Position numbers and translations under genes: made by a program. Below, in pieces: positions 36,614 to 46,874 of a stretch of DNA of 64,000 bases. Location of the stretch: assembly GCA_963751105.1 (NCBI GenBank), contig CAVVTG010000002.1, forward strand, positions 1,054,001 through 1,118,000, given 5' to 3'. The notes under the pieces were generated by a model. It saw only the letters and a program-made list of their open reading frames with translations. It did no database searches and was not told where the DNA came from. This DNA is from JACVRW01 sp963751105. GTDB lineage: Bacteria > Actinomycetota > Thermoleophilia > Solirubrobacterales > Thermoleophilaceae. Each line of letters opens with the position of its first letter. Position 1 is the first letter of the stretch.

Positions 36614-37849
36614 ATGCTCGGCTTGCCCCCCCGGAAGCTCACAGCATCCTTATGCGCGGTGGCCGCGGCCGGGCTCGCCCTCAGCGGCTGTCTGAGCGAC
36701 GACGCAAGCGACGATCCGTCTGCGGTCGAGGGAGACAGGGCAACCGTCTACCTCAGCCTCCCGCGCCACGGCGTTGCCGCACCCGCAGCCAGGGCGGTCG
36801 AGGCGGGCGCGCGAGTGGCGCTCGAGGATGCCGGCGGCCGCGCGGGGGACCTGCGCATCCGGCTGCGGAACGTGAGCACGACCAAGCGCGACGAGCTCAC
36901 CTGGGACCCGGAGCTGGTGAACGCCAACGCCGACCGGGCGGCCGAGGACCCTCGCGCCATCGCCTACCTGGGCGAGCTCGGCCACGGTGCGTCCGCGATC
37001 TCGATGCCCACCCTCAACGACGCCGGCCTGCTGCAGGTATCGCCCGAGGACGGCCTGACCTCGCTCACCACCACGCCGCCGGGCCGCCCACGCTCGCTGC
37101 CGGAGCGCCTGTGGCCCAGCGGCCGGCGCAACTTCGTGCGCGTCGTGCCGCGTGACCTGCTGCAGGCCGAGACCATGGTCGACCTGCTGGGCGAACGGGG
37201 CGCCGAGCGGCCGGTGGTGGTGTTCGACCAGGAGGTCTACGGCCGTGAGCTCGCCGCCCAGATCATCTCCAGGCTGCGCCGCGCCGGCAGTCCTCCCTTG
37301 CAGTCGGAGGAGTACCGGGGCAAGGTCGACGAGATCCCTGACATCGCCGACAGCCTGGCCAGGGCCGATCCGGACTCGATCGTCTACGCCGGCGTCGCCG
37401 GACCCGGCACGGGGCGGCTCCTGGCGGCCTTCGACTCATCCATGCCCGGCGTGCCGGTCTACACGACCGCCGGGATCCTGGCCCGCGACCCGCGCCGGCC
37501 TTTCCCCGTCGCGCCGGTGAGCGTGGAGGCGCTCACCTCGGTGCGCGCCGCGCGGGAGCTGAACGCGGCCGGGCGGCGGGTGATGCGTCGCGCCGGGCGG
37601 CTGGGAGGACCGGGGGCGGAGCGGCCGGAGGCCGTCTACGGCTACGAGGCCATGCGCGTGATCCTCGACGCGGTGCGGATGGGCGGACGCAGCCGGGAGC
37701 GCGTGGCCCGGGCGGCGCTGGCGATGCGCGAGCGGCGTTCGCCCCTCGGGGCGTACAGGCTGCGCGGTACCGGGGACACCGACGACGAGCGCCAGTACCT
37801 GTACGCGCTGCGGGACGGGCGCTTTCGCTACGTTCGCGAGCTCGACTGA
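36614..37849 (+). CDS. Branched-chain amino acid ABC transporter substrate-binding lipoprotein, divergent copy
   Basis: This 411-residue protein has a lipoprotein signal ending LALSGC (Cys26) and a periplasmic-binding fold of the LivJ/LivK type. It is clearly paralogous to the next gene: both share TWDPE or TWTPE and AIAYLGELGHGASAIS-type segments, and the terminal YGYEAMRVILDA motif. It lacks some conserved stretches and carries a long Arg-rich insertion (about 160-180), so its ligand may differ. It is 116 bases upstream of the main binding protein and divergent from the PFK gene. Confidence 0.82.
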   Translation: MLGLPPRKLTASLCAVAAAGLALSGCLSDDASDDPSAVEGDRATVYLSLPRHGVAAPAARAVEAGARVALEDAGGRAGDLRIRLRNVSTTKRDELTWDPELVNANADRAAEDPRAIAYLGELGHGASAISMPTLNDAGLLQVSPEDGLTSLTTTPPGRPRSLPERLWPSGRRNFVRVVPRDLLQAETMVDLLGERGAERPVVVFDQEVYGRELAAQIISRLRRAGSPPLQSEEYRGKVDEIPDIADSLARADPDSIVYAGVAGPGTGRLLAAFDSSMPGVPVYTTAGILARDPRRPFPVAPVSVEALTSVRAARELNAAGRRVMRRAGRLGGPGAERPEAVYGYEAMRVILDAVRMGGRSRERVARAALAMRERRSPLGAYRLRGTGDTDDERQYLYALRDGRFRYVRELD

Positions 37850-37896
37850 CCCCCTTTCGGGCCAGGTTGTCTCCCCGTTAAGCCGCCCCGTGCCGA

Positions 37897-37925
37897 TTGT
37901 GAGCGCCGCCGACGGTCCTTAGGAT
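37897..37925 (+). promoter_or_regulatory. Putative promoter of the liv operon
   Basis: TTGTGA (37897-37902) and TAGGAT (37920-37925) are separated by 17 bases, a good match to housekeeping -35/-10 spacing. Transcription would start near 37932, giving a leader of about 34 bases with a Shine-Dalgarno. Confidence 0.6.
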
Positions 37926-37952
37926 GCCGCGGCAGGTTGGAGCTATCTCCAT

Positions 37953-37959
37953 AGGAGGG
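37953..37959 (+). promoter_or_regulatory. Ribosome binding site deciding the livK TTG start
   Basis: The run AGGAGGG lies 6 bases before TTG 37966, which strongly favours this rare start over upstream in-frame codons. Confidence 0.7.
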
Positions 37960-37965
37960 AATATC

Positions 37966-39240
37966 TTGAAGGTACGTTGGCTGGCAATCTTCGCCTGCCT
38001 CCTCGGAGTCTTCGCTGTGGGCATGACTGCCTGCGGCGGCGACGAAGATGACGGCGGCGACTCGGGCGACAGTGGTGGTGGCGGCGGCGGCAGTACCGTC
38101 AACGTCTACTCATCGCTCCCGCTCCAGGGTGCTTCCAGGCCACAGACGACCGCCATGGTCGAGGGCATCAAGCTCGCTCTCGAGCAGAACAAGGGCAAGG
38201 CGGGTCAGACGACGGTGAAGTACACGTCGCTCGACGACTCGACCGCCCAGGCGGGCACGTGGACGCCGGAGGCGACCTCGGCGAACGCCCGTAAGGTCGC
38301 GCAGGACGACTCTGCCGTGGCCTACATCGGTGAGTTCAACTCGGGGGCTTCGGCGATCTCGATCCCGATCCTCAACGAGGTGCCGATCGCTCAGATCAGC
38401 CCGGCCAACACGGCCGTCGGTCTGACCTCGGACGAGCCGGGCGCCGACAAGGGCGAGCCGGACAAGTACTACCCGACCGGTAGCCGTCACTACATGCGGA
38501 TCGTGCCCAAGGACACGATTCAGGGTGCGGCACTGGCCTCCCTGATGAACGAGGACGGCTGCACTTCGGCCTACATCCTCAACGACAAGGAGGTCTACGG
38601 GGCCGGTCTGGCGCGCAACATCGAGAGTGCTGCGGGCGAGATCGGGCTGGAGGTCGCGGGCAACGAGGGCATCGACCCGAAGGCTCCGAACTTCCGCTCC
38701 CAGGCCTCGACGGTCAAGAGCTCCGGGGCTGACTGCTTCGTCTTCTCCGGGATCACGGCCAACGGCGCCGTCCAGCTGTACAAGGACGTCTCCGCGGCCG
38801 GCATCACGAAGCTGTACGGGCCCGACGGCGTGGCCGAGTCCGGGTTCGCCGATCCGAAGGAAGGCGGCATCCCCGCCGACGTGGCGAAGAACGTGCAGGT
38901 CTCGGTGGCGACCCTGTCGCCGGACGAGTACCCGCCCGAAGGCCGGAAGTTCTTCACCGACTTCGAGGCGAAGTACGGCGAGGCCAATCCGGATCCGTAT
39001 TCGATCTACGGCTACGAGGCGATGAAGCTCGTCCTCGACACCTGCAAGGAGCTCGGAGCCGACTGCTCCGACAAGCAGGCCATGATCGACGCGCTGTTCC
39101 AGACCAAGGGCCGCGAGTCGGTGCTCGGCACCTACGACATCGACGAGAACGGCGACACCACGCTGACCGACTACGGGATCTACACGATCGACGGCGGAGA
39201 GCTGTCGTTCGAGAAGACGATTCAGGCAGAAGGCGGCTGA
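37966..39240 (+). CDS. livK: Branched-chain amino acid ABC transporter substrate-binding lipoprotein
   Basis: The 424-residue protein starts with TTG and has a signal peptide ending MTAC (Cys23), so it should be a lipid-anchored binding protein. A Gly/Asp/Ser-rich linker precedes the type I periplasmic-binding fold. It contains SGASAISIPILN, TYMRIVPKD-like and YSIYGYEAMKLVLD segments typical of LivK. Leucine/isoleucine/valine or related ligands are expected but not proven. A perfect stem-loop follows before livH, which could give more livK than permease mRNA. Confidence 0.9.
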   Translation: MKVRWLAIFACLLGVFAVGMTACGGDEDDGGDSGDSGGGGGGSTVNVYSSLPLQGASRPQTTAMVEGIKLALEQNKGKAGQTTVKYTSLDDSTAQAGTWTPEATSANARKVAQDDSAVAYIGEFNSGASAISIPILNEVPIAQISPANTAVGLTSDEPGADKGEPDKYYPTGSRHYMRIVPKDTIQGAALASLMNEDGCTSAYILNDKEVYGAGLARNIESAAGEIGLEVAGNEGIDPKAPNFRSQASTVKSSGADCFVFSGITANGAVQLYKDVSAAGITKLYGPDGVAESGFADPKEGGIPADVAKNVQVSVATLSPDEYPPEGRKFFTDFEAKYGEANPDPYSIYGYEAMKLVLDTCKELGADCSDKQAMIDALFQTKGRESVLGTYDIDENGDTTLTDYGIYTIDGGELSFEKTIQAEGG

Positions 39241-39262
39241 TCGCCAGACCCGATTGAGGGAG

Positions 39263-39295
39263 CGGGGGGTGGACGACCTTGTCGTCCACCCCCCG
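39263..39295 (+). terminator. Perfect stem-loop between livK and livH
   Basis: Arms 39263-39277 and 39281-39295 are exact complements over 15 bp with a 3-base loop, followed by TTTCT. This could be a partial terminator, or a stabiliser keeping livK mRNA abundant relative to livHMGF. Confidence 0.75.
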
Positions 39296-39326
39296 TTTCT
39301 GATTGGATCCCCACAGAGGGAGGGTC

Positions 39327-40394
39327 TTGGAAGCGAGCAGCGACGCACCACGCCTGCCGGTTCGGGCGAACACCGGCGACAGGATTCGCAAGTACATCGG
39401 CGAGTACGGCCTGATCGCCCTGCTGCTCGTGATGCCTGTCGTCTACGGCATCCAGGACATCTCCAACGACGGCAGCCTGGCCCGGCTGGGCAACAACGTC
39501 GTCGACGGTCTCTCCAACGGCGCGATCTGGGCGCTCGTGGCGCTCGGGTACACGCTGGTCTACGGAATCATCGAGCTGATCAACTTCGCCCACGGCGAGG
39601 TGTTCATGATCGGCTCGCTCGTGTCGGCCGGCCTGTTCGGCACGCTCGGGCTCACGGCGGCCACCGGTGTCGGCGGTCTGTTCATCGGCCTGCTGCTCAT
39701 CCTCGTTCTGGCCATGCTCGCCAGCAGCACGCTCAACGTGATGATCGAGCGAGTGGCCTACCGGCCGTTACGCACGGCACCGAAGTTAGCCCCGCTGATC
39801 ACCGCGGTGGGCTTCAGCTTCATCCTGCAGAACGTCGGCATCCTGTGGATCGGCGGCTCGCCGGAGGGCATCCCGGATCTGATCAACGCCCAGAAGGAGC
39901 TGTTCAGCATCGGCGGTGTCTCGGTGTCGCAGGGCGACGTCCTCGCCGTGGCGGCCACCATCCCGCTCGTCTTTCTGCTCACCGGTTTCATCAGCCAGAG
40001 CCGCCTGGGCAAGGCGATGCGCGCCACAGCCCAGGATCCCGAGGCCGCACGCCTGATGGGCATCAACGTGGACACCACGATCTCGGCGACCTTCCTGCTC
40101 GGCGGGATCATGGCCGGAGCCGCGGGTCTCATCTACGCGCTCTACCAGACGACGATCTGGTTCTTCCAGGGCTTCCAGGCCGGCCTGATCGCCTTTACTG
40201 CGGCGGTGATGGGGGGTATCGGCAACCTCTGGGGCGCCGTGCTCGGCGGCTTCATCATCGGCATCATCCAGCAGATCTCCGACAACCGGATCGGCGGTGA
40301 ATGGACCCCGGCGATCGTGTTCGCCTACCTCGTGCTGATCATGGTCTTCCGCCCCCAGGGCCTCCTGGGTGAGCAGACGCGGGAGGCCGGATGA
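39327..40394 (+). CDS. livH: Branched-chain amino acid ABC transporter permease LivH
   Basis: The 355-residue protein has a soluble N-terminal extension of about 25 residues and eight or so membrane helices. It contains the LivH signatures ALGYTLVYGIIELINFAHGEVFM and the EAA-like loop RLGKAMRATAQDPEAARLMGI that contacts the ATPases. TTG 39327 is preferred because GAGGG and GGAGG lie just upstream, and no ATG is near. It precedes livM with 4 bases of overlap. Confidence 0.93.
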   Translation: MEASSDAPRLPVRANTGDRIRKYIGEYGLIALLLVMPVVYGIQDISNDGSLARLGNNVVDGLSNGAIWALVALGYTLVYGIIELINFAHGEVFMIGSLVSAGLFGTLGLTAATGVGGLFIGLLLILVLAMLASSTLNVMIERVAYRPLRTAPKLAPLITAVGFSFILQNVGILWIGGSPEGIPDLINAQKELFSIGGVSVSQGDVLAVAATIPLVFLLTGFISQSRLGKAMRATAQDPEAARLMGINVDTTISATFLLGGIMAGAAGLIYALYQTTIWFFQGFQAGLIAFTAAVMGGIGNLWGAVLGGFIIGIIQQISDNRIGGEWTPAIVFAYLVLIMVFRPQGLLGEQTREAG

Positions 40395-41713
40395 GCACCG
40401 TCGCCCCCGAGGTGCAGCGCGGTGGCCTGAAGACCGACCGGCGCACGCTCCTCGGTCTGGCCGCAGCGCTGGTGGTGGCCCTATGGATGGGCGATCAGAT
40501 CCAGATGAACCTGTTCATGGCCTTCGCGCTGTGGGCGCTAATCGCCATCCGCACCGTCTTCCGCGAGAACGAGCTGATCTCGCGAGGGGCCCTGATCGCG
40601 CTCGCCGTCTGGGCCATACTCCTGCCCTTCTTCCAGGATTCGGGCGGGGCGTTCATCGAGGACGCGATCCAGGCCCTCGCCCTGGCGGTGATGGCCCTGG
40701 GGCTCAACATCATCGTCGGCTTCGCCGGCCTGCTCGACCTCGGCTACGTGGCCTTCTATGCGCTGGGCGCGCTCACCTCCGGCTGGTTCATGTCCGGCTT
40801 CTTCGTCAACGCCAACGGCGGCGAGGGCTGGTCCTTCCTGGTCGGAGCGCCGGCCTCCGAGCTGCCGGGCATCCACCTGAACTTCCTGCTCGTGATCATC
40901 ATCGCCGTGGTGGTGACCACGATTGCGGGCATGCTGATCGGGTTACCCACGCTTCGCCTGCGCGGCGACTACATCGCGATCGTCACGCTGGCCTTCGGCG
41001 AGATCATCGGGCGAATCGTCATCAACGGCGACGAGATCCGGATCGCCGGGGAGAAGATCACCAATGGCCGCCAGGGGATCACCCCGGTCGACAAGATCGA
41101 CCTCCCGTTACTGGCACCGTTCCAATCGCTCGAGCTCAGACCCTGGTACTTCGTGGCGCTGGCCATGGTGTTCCTGTCGCTGTTCATCAACTACCGGCTG
41201 CGCGATTCGCGCCTCGGCCGGGCCTGGATCGCCCTGCGCGAGGACGAGGTGGCGGCGGCCTCGATGGGCGTTCCGCTCGTCAAGACCAAGCTGTTCGCCT
41301 ACGGCACGGGTGCCGCCTTCGGCGGCGTGGCCGGAGTGTTCCTCGGCTCCTACCTCAACACGGTCAACGCCGACCAGTTCCAGTTCTCGTTCTCGATCTT
41401 CGTGCTGGCCATGGTCATCCTCGGCGGCCTCGGCTCGATCGAGGGCGTGCTGCTCGGCGCGATCGTGCTCTCGTTCATCAACTACAACCTGATCCCTGAC
41501 GTCTTCAACGACTACCCGCAGAAGATCGGGCTGGACTTCGACCTCTCCGAGCTGTCCTTCGGCATCTTCGGCTTCCTGCTGGTCATCATGATGGTGCTCA
41601 GACCCGAGGGTCTGATACCCGAGCGAAGACGGCAGCTCGAGCTGCGCGAGGGCGTGGGCGTCGGCGACACCGACTTCGGCACCGACGACAAGACCTTTGA
41701 GGCGCGCTCGTGA
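40391..41713 (+). CDS. livM: Branched-chain amino acid ABC transporter permease LivM
   Basis: The 440-residue product is the second permease of the transporter. It has a long N-terminal membrane section, the LNIIVGFAGLLDLGYVAFYALGAL motif (split here over about residues 104-127), and the ATPase-contact loop RLGRAWIALREDEVAAASMG. The overlapping ATGA with livH and GTGA with livG shows operon organisation. Its length is at the upper end for LivM because of extra N-terminal helices. Confidence 0.92.
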   Translation: MSTVAPEVQRGGLKTDRRTLLGLAAALVVALWMGDQIQMNLFMAFALWALIAIRTVFRENELISRGALIALAVWAILLPFFQDSGGAFIEDAIQALALAVMALGLNIIVGFAGLLDLGYVAFYALGALTSGWFMSGFFVNANGGEGWSFLVGAPASELPGIHLNFLLVIIIAVVVTTIAGMLIGLPTLRLRGDYIAIVTLAFGEIIGRIVINGDEIRIAGEKITNGRQGITPVDKIDLPLLAPFQSLELRPWYFVALAMVFLSLFINYRLRDSRLGRAWIALREDEVAAASMGVPLVKTKLFAYGTGAAFGGVAGVFLGSYLNTVNADQFQFSFSIFVLAMVILGGLGSIEGVLLGAIVLSFINYNLIPDVFNDYPQKIGLDFDLSELSFGIFGFLLVIMMVLRPEGLIPERRRQLELREGVGVGDTDFGTDDKTFEARS

Positions 41714-42591
41714 GCGAACCGGACACCACCGCCACCGAGCCGCACGAGGGCAACGGCGAGATTCTGCTCGAGGCGGAGAACGTCTCGAAGGTCTTCGGCG
41801 GGCTGGTGGCCGTCGAGGACGTGAGCTTCACCATCCCCGAGCGGGGCATCGTGTCGATCATCGGCCCCAACGGCGCCGGCAAGACGACGTTCTTCAACAT
41901 GCTCACCGGGCTCTACAAGCCGAGCTTCGGGCGGATCACGTTCAACGGCCGCAACATCACCGGCCGCCGGCCGGACCGGATCATGAGCGACGGCGTGGCC
42001 CGCACGTTCCAGAACATCAGGCTGTTCGGGACCATGACCGCGGTCGAGAACGTGATGGTGGGCCAGCACGGCCGCATGAAGGCGGGACTGTTCGGCTCGA
42101 TCCTTCGCGTTCCGCGTGTGCGGCGCGAGGAGAAGGACGTCGACGCGAAGGCGCGCGAGGTGCTCTCCTACGTGGGCATCGACGAGAGCCAGCACGACAA
42201 CCTGTCGGTCAACCTCTCCTACGGCGACCAGCGCCGCCTGGAGATCGCCCGGGCGCTGTCGTCCGACCCCAAGCTTCTGCTGCTGGACGAGCCCACCGCG
42301 GGGATGAACCCCCAGGAGTCGGCTGAGCTGACCAAGTTCATGAACCGTCTGCGGGACGAGAAGGGGCTCACCATCCTGCTGATCGAGCACGACATGCAGG
42401 TGATCATGGAGGTCTCCGAGCGCATCACCGTGCTCGACCACGGCCAGAAGATCGCCGAGGGCTCCCCCGCCGACGTGCGGGCCGACCCGCGGGTGGTGGA
42501 GGCTTACCTGGGCAAGCAGGGAGCGGCCGAGGCCGAGGCCGGAGCGGCCCGGCGCGACGCGGGAAGCGGACAGGATCGGGAACAGACCTGA
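41710..42591 (+). CDS. livG: Branched-chain amino acid ABC transporter ATP-binding protein LivG
   Basis: This 293-residue ATPase has Walker A GPNGAGKTT, a Q-loop in ARTFQNIRLF, and the signature LSYGDQRRLEIARAL. Walker B is LLLLDEPTAGM and the H-loop lies in LLIEHDMQVIM. It shows the LivG-type insert between Walker A and signature (SILRVPRVRREEKDVDAKA). An Ala/Glu-rich tail of about 25 residues follows. GTG overlaps livM and the stop shares its last base with livF. Confidence 0.94.
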   Translation: MSEPDTTATEPHEGNGEILLEAENVSKVFGGLVAVEDVSFTIPERGIVSIIGPNGAGKTTFFNMLTGLYKPSFGRITFNGRNITGRRPDRIMSDGVARTFQNIRLFGTMTAVENVMVGQHGRMKAGLFGSILRVPRVRREEKDVDAKAREVLSYVGIDESQHDNLSVNLSYGDQRRLEIARALSSDPKLLLLDEPTAGMNPQESAELTKFMNRLRDEKGLTILLIEHDMQVIMEVSERITVLDHGQKIAEGSPADVRADPRVVEAYLGKQGAAEAEAGAARRDAGSGQDREQT

Positions 42592-43301
42592 TGGCGCTGC
42601 TCGAGGTCTCCGACCTTCACACCTTCTACGGCAACATCGAGGCCCTCAAGGGCATCTCGATCACGGTCGAGGAGGGCGAGGTGGTCACGCTGATCGGCTC
42701 CAACGGGGCCGGCAAGTCCACCACCTTGCGCTCGATCTCCGGGCTGACCCCTCCGCGGCAGGGCACGATCCGCTTCGACGACACCGAGATCGGCGAGATT
42801 CCTCCCCAGGAGATAGTCGAGATGGGCATCTCGCTCTCGCCCGAGGGCCGGCACATCTTCCCGCGCATGACGGTCCGCGAGAACCTGGAGCTCGGCGCCT
42901 ACCTGCGTCGCGACAAGGACGGGATCGGCAACGACCTCGACCGCGTCTACTCCCTGTTTCCCCGCCTCAAGGAGCGCGAGAAGCAGAAGGGCGGCACCAT
43001 GTCAGGGGGCGAGCAGCAGATGCTCGCCATCGGGCGTGCGCTGATGGCCAATCCCAAGCTGCTGCTGCTCGACGAGCCGTCAATGGGGATCGCGCCGATC
43101 CTCGTCGAGCGGATCTACGAGACGATCGCCGAGATCAACCGTCAGGGCACGACGATCCTGCTCGTGGAGCAGAACGCCAACTATGCCCTCGATGTCTCCA
43201 AACGCGGCTATGTTCTGGAGACGGGGCAGGTGGCGCTCGAGGACAAGTCGAGCGAGCTGCGGACCAACCCCGAAGTGCAGAGGGCATACCTGGGCGCATG
43301 A
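42591..43301 (+). CDS. livF: Branched-chain amino acid ABC transporter ATP-binding protein LivF
   Basis: The 236-residue ATPase is the shorter partner of LivG. It has Walker A GSNGAGKST, signature MSGGEQQMLAIGRAL, Walker B LLLLDEPSMGIAP and a LivF-type C-terminus ending REVQRAYLG-like (residues EVQRAYLGA). It completes the HMGF permease complex. Its stop overlaps the next small gene, which may be a fifth member of the operon. Confidence 0.95.
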   Translation: MALLEVSDLHTFYGNIEALKGISITVEEGEVVTLIGSNGAGKSTTLRSISGLTPPRQGTIRFDDTEIGEIPPQEIVEMGISLSPEGRHIFPRMTVRENLELGAYLRRDKDGIGNDLDRVYSLFPRLKEREKQKGGTMSGGEQQMLAIGRALMANPKLLLLDEPSMGIAPILVERIYETIAEINRQGTTILLVEQNANYALDVSKRGYVLETGQVALEDKSSELRTNPEVQRAYLGA

Positions 43302-43591
43302 TGGACACATTCGACACCTTCGCCGTGATCGGCGCCCGAGCGCTGTGGCTCACCTACATCTGGCTGATCTCGGCGATCGTGGCCTCGTACCTCTCGCACC
43401 GCAAGGGCTACGGCGAGAAGCTGGGGCTGGCCTTCGGCCTGCTGTTGTCCTTCATCGGCGCCCTCATCTGGCTGCTGTGGCCGGCCAAGTCCGACTCTCG
43501 CTGGAAGCTGCAGGGGCCGTTCGGCAGCGGCGGCAAGACGGTCGCCGAGCTGCGGGCCGAGCAGCAGGCGCTGCGCTCCGGCTCCGAGTAG
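43298..43591 (+). CDS. Small membrane protein downstream of livF, unknown
   Basis: A 97-residue protein with two predicted membrane helices (about 15-33 and 43-63, the latter LGLAFGLLLSFIGALIWLLW) and a charged C-terminal tail. Its ATG overlaps the livF stop by 4 bases, so it is co-translated with the transporter. Similar short proteins follow some membrane operons in high-GC actinobacteria, but no function is known to me. A role in stabilising or regulating the transporter is speculative. Confidence 0.62.
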   Translation: MMDTFDTFAVIGARALWLTYIWLISAIVASYLSHRKGYGEKLGLAFGLLLSFIGALIWLLWPAKSDSRWKLQGPFGSGGKTVAELRAEQQALRSGSE

Positions 43592-43607
43592 CCTCGCCGC
43601 CCCGTAG

Positions 43608-43625
43608 CGCCCCGGGCCGGGGGCG
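43608..43625 (+). terminator. Hairpin after the liv operon
   Basis: CGCCCC (43608-43613) pairs with GGGGCG (43620-43625) around a 6-base loop, 16 bases after the stop of the small membrane protein. There is no U tract, so this is a weak call. Confidence 0.35.
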
Positions 43626-43649
43626 AATCTGGACCGAGAGCTCGCGGGG

Positions 43650-44498
43650 ATGGCCAGTCGCTCGCACGGTCTGGTCACACGGCGGCAGCTCATGGCGGCC
43701 GGCTTCTCGCCCAAGGAGATCGACCGGCGGGTGGCCAAGGGCTCCCTCATCGCCGTCTTTCGCGGCGTCTACCGCGTCGGCCACGTGGCTCCCAATCTCG
43801 AGGCGCACTACCTCGCGGCGGTGCTCGCGTGCGGCGACGGCGCCCTCCTCGCGGGACGCGCCGCGGCGCACCTGCTCGGTCTCCTGCGCAGAGGCGGACC
43901 CCGGCCGGAGCCCCTGGACGTCGTGACGCTGACCGACAGAAGGATCGCCGGGGTGCGCACCCGGCGCAGGCCGGCGCTCGCTCGCGACGAGGCGTTCACC
44001 CACCGCGGCGTCGCGCTGCTCAGCGTGCGCGCCGTCCTCGTCGACCTCGCCGCGGGCATGCAAGAGAACGAGCTCGCCCGGGCCTGCCACGAGGCCGGCG
44101 TGCAATACCGCGCAACTCCCCGAGACGTGGAGGCCGTGCTCGCCCGCTACCCGGGGAGCCGCGGCGCCGCGGCCCTGCGCCCCAGATTCCTGCGCCGCCT
44201 GCGCGACGAAGGCCTGCCGCTCCCGGAGACGAACCGCGACGCCGGCGGACGGCGGGTCGACTGCCGCTGGGCTGACCAACGCCTGACGGTCGAGCTCGAC
44301 AGCTACCGCTATCACTCGTCGCGGCACGCCTGGGAGCAGGATCGCCGCCGCGAGCGTGAGGCTCGCCGGCGTGGCGACGAGTTTTGCCGCTTCACGTGGG
44401 CCGACGTGGCGGAGAGCCCCGGCTACATGCTCGCGGAGCTCAGGGGGCTGCTTGGCCCGTCGCGTCGCGCAGCGCGTCCTCGAGGTCCGGGCGCCTGA
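43650..44498 (+). CDS. AbiEi antitoxin-like N-domain with DUF559-like nuclease C-domain
   Basis: The 282-residue protein has an N-terminal helix-turn-helix region (residues about 1-45; GLVTRRQLMAAGFSPKEIDRR) as in AbiEi-type antitoxins. It ends in a VSR/DUF559-like domain whose RVDCRW, VELDSYRYH and EQDRRREREARR segments resemble a PD-(D/E)xK nuclease core. Such orphan proteins are common in some actinobacteria, and function is unestablished. No AbiEii-type toxin gene follows. Its 3' end overlaps the convergent epimerase gene by 59 bases. Confidence 0.68.
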   Translation: MASRSHGLVTRRQLMAAGFSPKEIDRRVAKGSLIAVFRGVYRVGHVAPNLEAHYLAAVLACGDGALLAGRAAAHLLGLLRRGGPRPEPLDVVTLTDRRIAGVRTRRRPALARDEAFTHRGVALLSVRAVLVDLAAGMQENELARACHEAGVQYRATPRDVEAVLARYPGSRGAAALRPRFLRRLRDEGLPLPETNRDAGGRRVDCRWADQRLTVELDSYRYHSSRHAWEQDRRREREARRRGDEFCRFTWADVAESPGYMLAELRGLLGPSRRAARPRGPGA

Positions 44499-45362
44499 AC
44501 GGGTAGCCGAGCTCGGTCAGCTTCACCGGCACGGCGCGCACCCCAGTGGTCACGATCTCGGCCATCTCGCCGTAGAGGGTCTTGACTGCGAAGCCGGGCA
44601 CCGGGGCGACGGCGGGGCGGTGGAGCACTCGCCCGAGCGCCGACGAGAGCTCCTTGTTGGTCACGGGCTCGGGCGCGGTCGCGTTCAGCGGGCCCTCGGC
44701 GCCGGCCGTGTCCAGGGCGAACACCAGCGACCCGACCACGTCGTCGAGGTGAACCCAGGGCACGTACTGCTTTCCGCCCGCCACCGGTCCGCCGACGCCC
44801 AGCTTGAAGAAGGGCAGCATCTTCTCGAGCGCGCCGCCCGACTCGGACAGCACCACTCCGGTGCGGGTGAGCGCTACCCGCATTCCCAGCTCGGCCGCCT
44901 TGCCGGCCTCGGCCTCCCAGTCGGCGGTCACCCGGGCGAGGAAGTCGCCCGCGGCCGCGGCGGACTCGTCCACGCGCTCGTCGCCGTGGGCGCCGTACCA
45001 GCCGGTGGCGGACTGGGAGACCAGCACGCCCGGGCGCTCGTCATCCGGCAGCTCGCCCAGCGCCTCGACCAGGTTGCGGGTGGCGAGGATCCGCGAATCG
45101 CGGATCTCGCGCTTGACCTCGTCCGACCAGCGCTGCGCCACCGTCTCGCCCAGCAGGTGCACGACCGCGTCGCGCCCGCGCAGGGAGTCGAGCGGCGGCC
45201 GCTCGCCCTTGGGGTCCTTCCACTCCTGGGCCTCGACGCCGAGCGCGTCGCCGGCCCTGCTCGCGTCGCGCGACAGGGCGGTGACCTCGTCGCCGCGCGC
45301 GGAGAGCTCGCGCGTGAGCGCGCTCCCGATCGTGCCGGTGGCTCCTGTGACTGTGACTCGCA

Positions 45363-45363
<1 letters not shown>
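44440..45363 (-). CDS. TIGR01777-family NAD-dependent epimerase/dehydratase-like protein
   Basis: The 307-residue protein has a Rossmann GATGTIG motif at residues 7-13. It also has the family's HLLGETVAQRWSDEVKREI and YGAHGDERVDE segments, and a C-terminal DUF1731-like part (YGEMAEIVTTGVRAVP). It belongs to the SDR superfamily, TIGR01777/SDR39U1 type. The substrate is unknown, and some members associate with cell-division or lipid genes. ATG shares a base with the malic enzyme stop (TGATG), so both are on one transcript. Confidence 0.85.
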
Positions 45364-46820
<1,457 letters not shown>

Positions 46821-46831
46821 GGGCAGGCCGG

Positions 46832-46837
46832 ATGATA
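46832..46837 (-). promoter_or_regulatory. Putative -10 element of the malic enzyme gene
   Basis: TATCAT on the minus strand lies 11 bases before GTG 46820. With the polA hexamer at 46863-46868 it makes a short divergent promoter pair. Confidence 0.3.
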
Positions 46838-46862
46838 GGGCGGGTGCCGCGGGCCGCGCCGA

Positions 46863-46868
46863 TAGGGT
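46863..46868 (+). promoter_or_regulatory. Putative -10 element of polA
   Basis: TAGGGT lies 6 bases before GTG 46875, with no Shine-Dalgarno, fitting the leaderless pattern. Confidence 0.4.
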
Positions 46869-46874
46869 TGAGCC

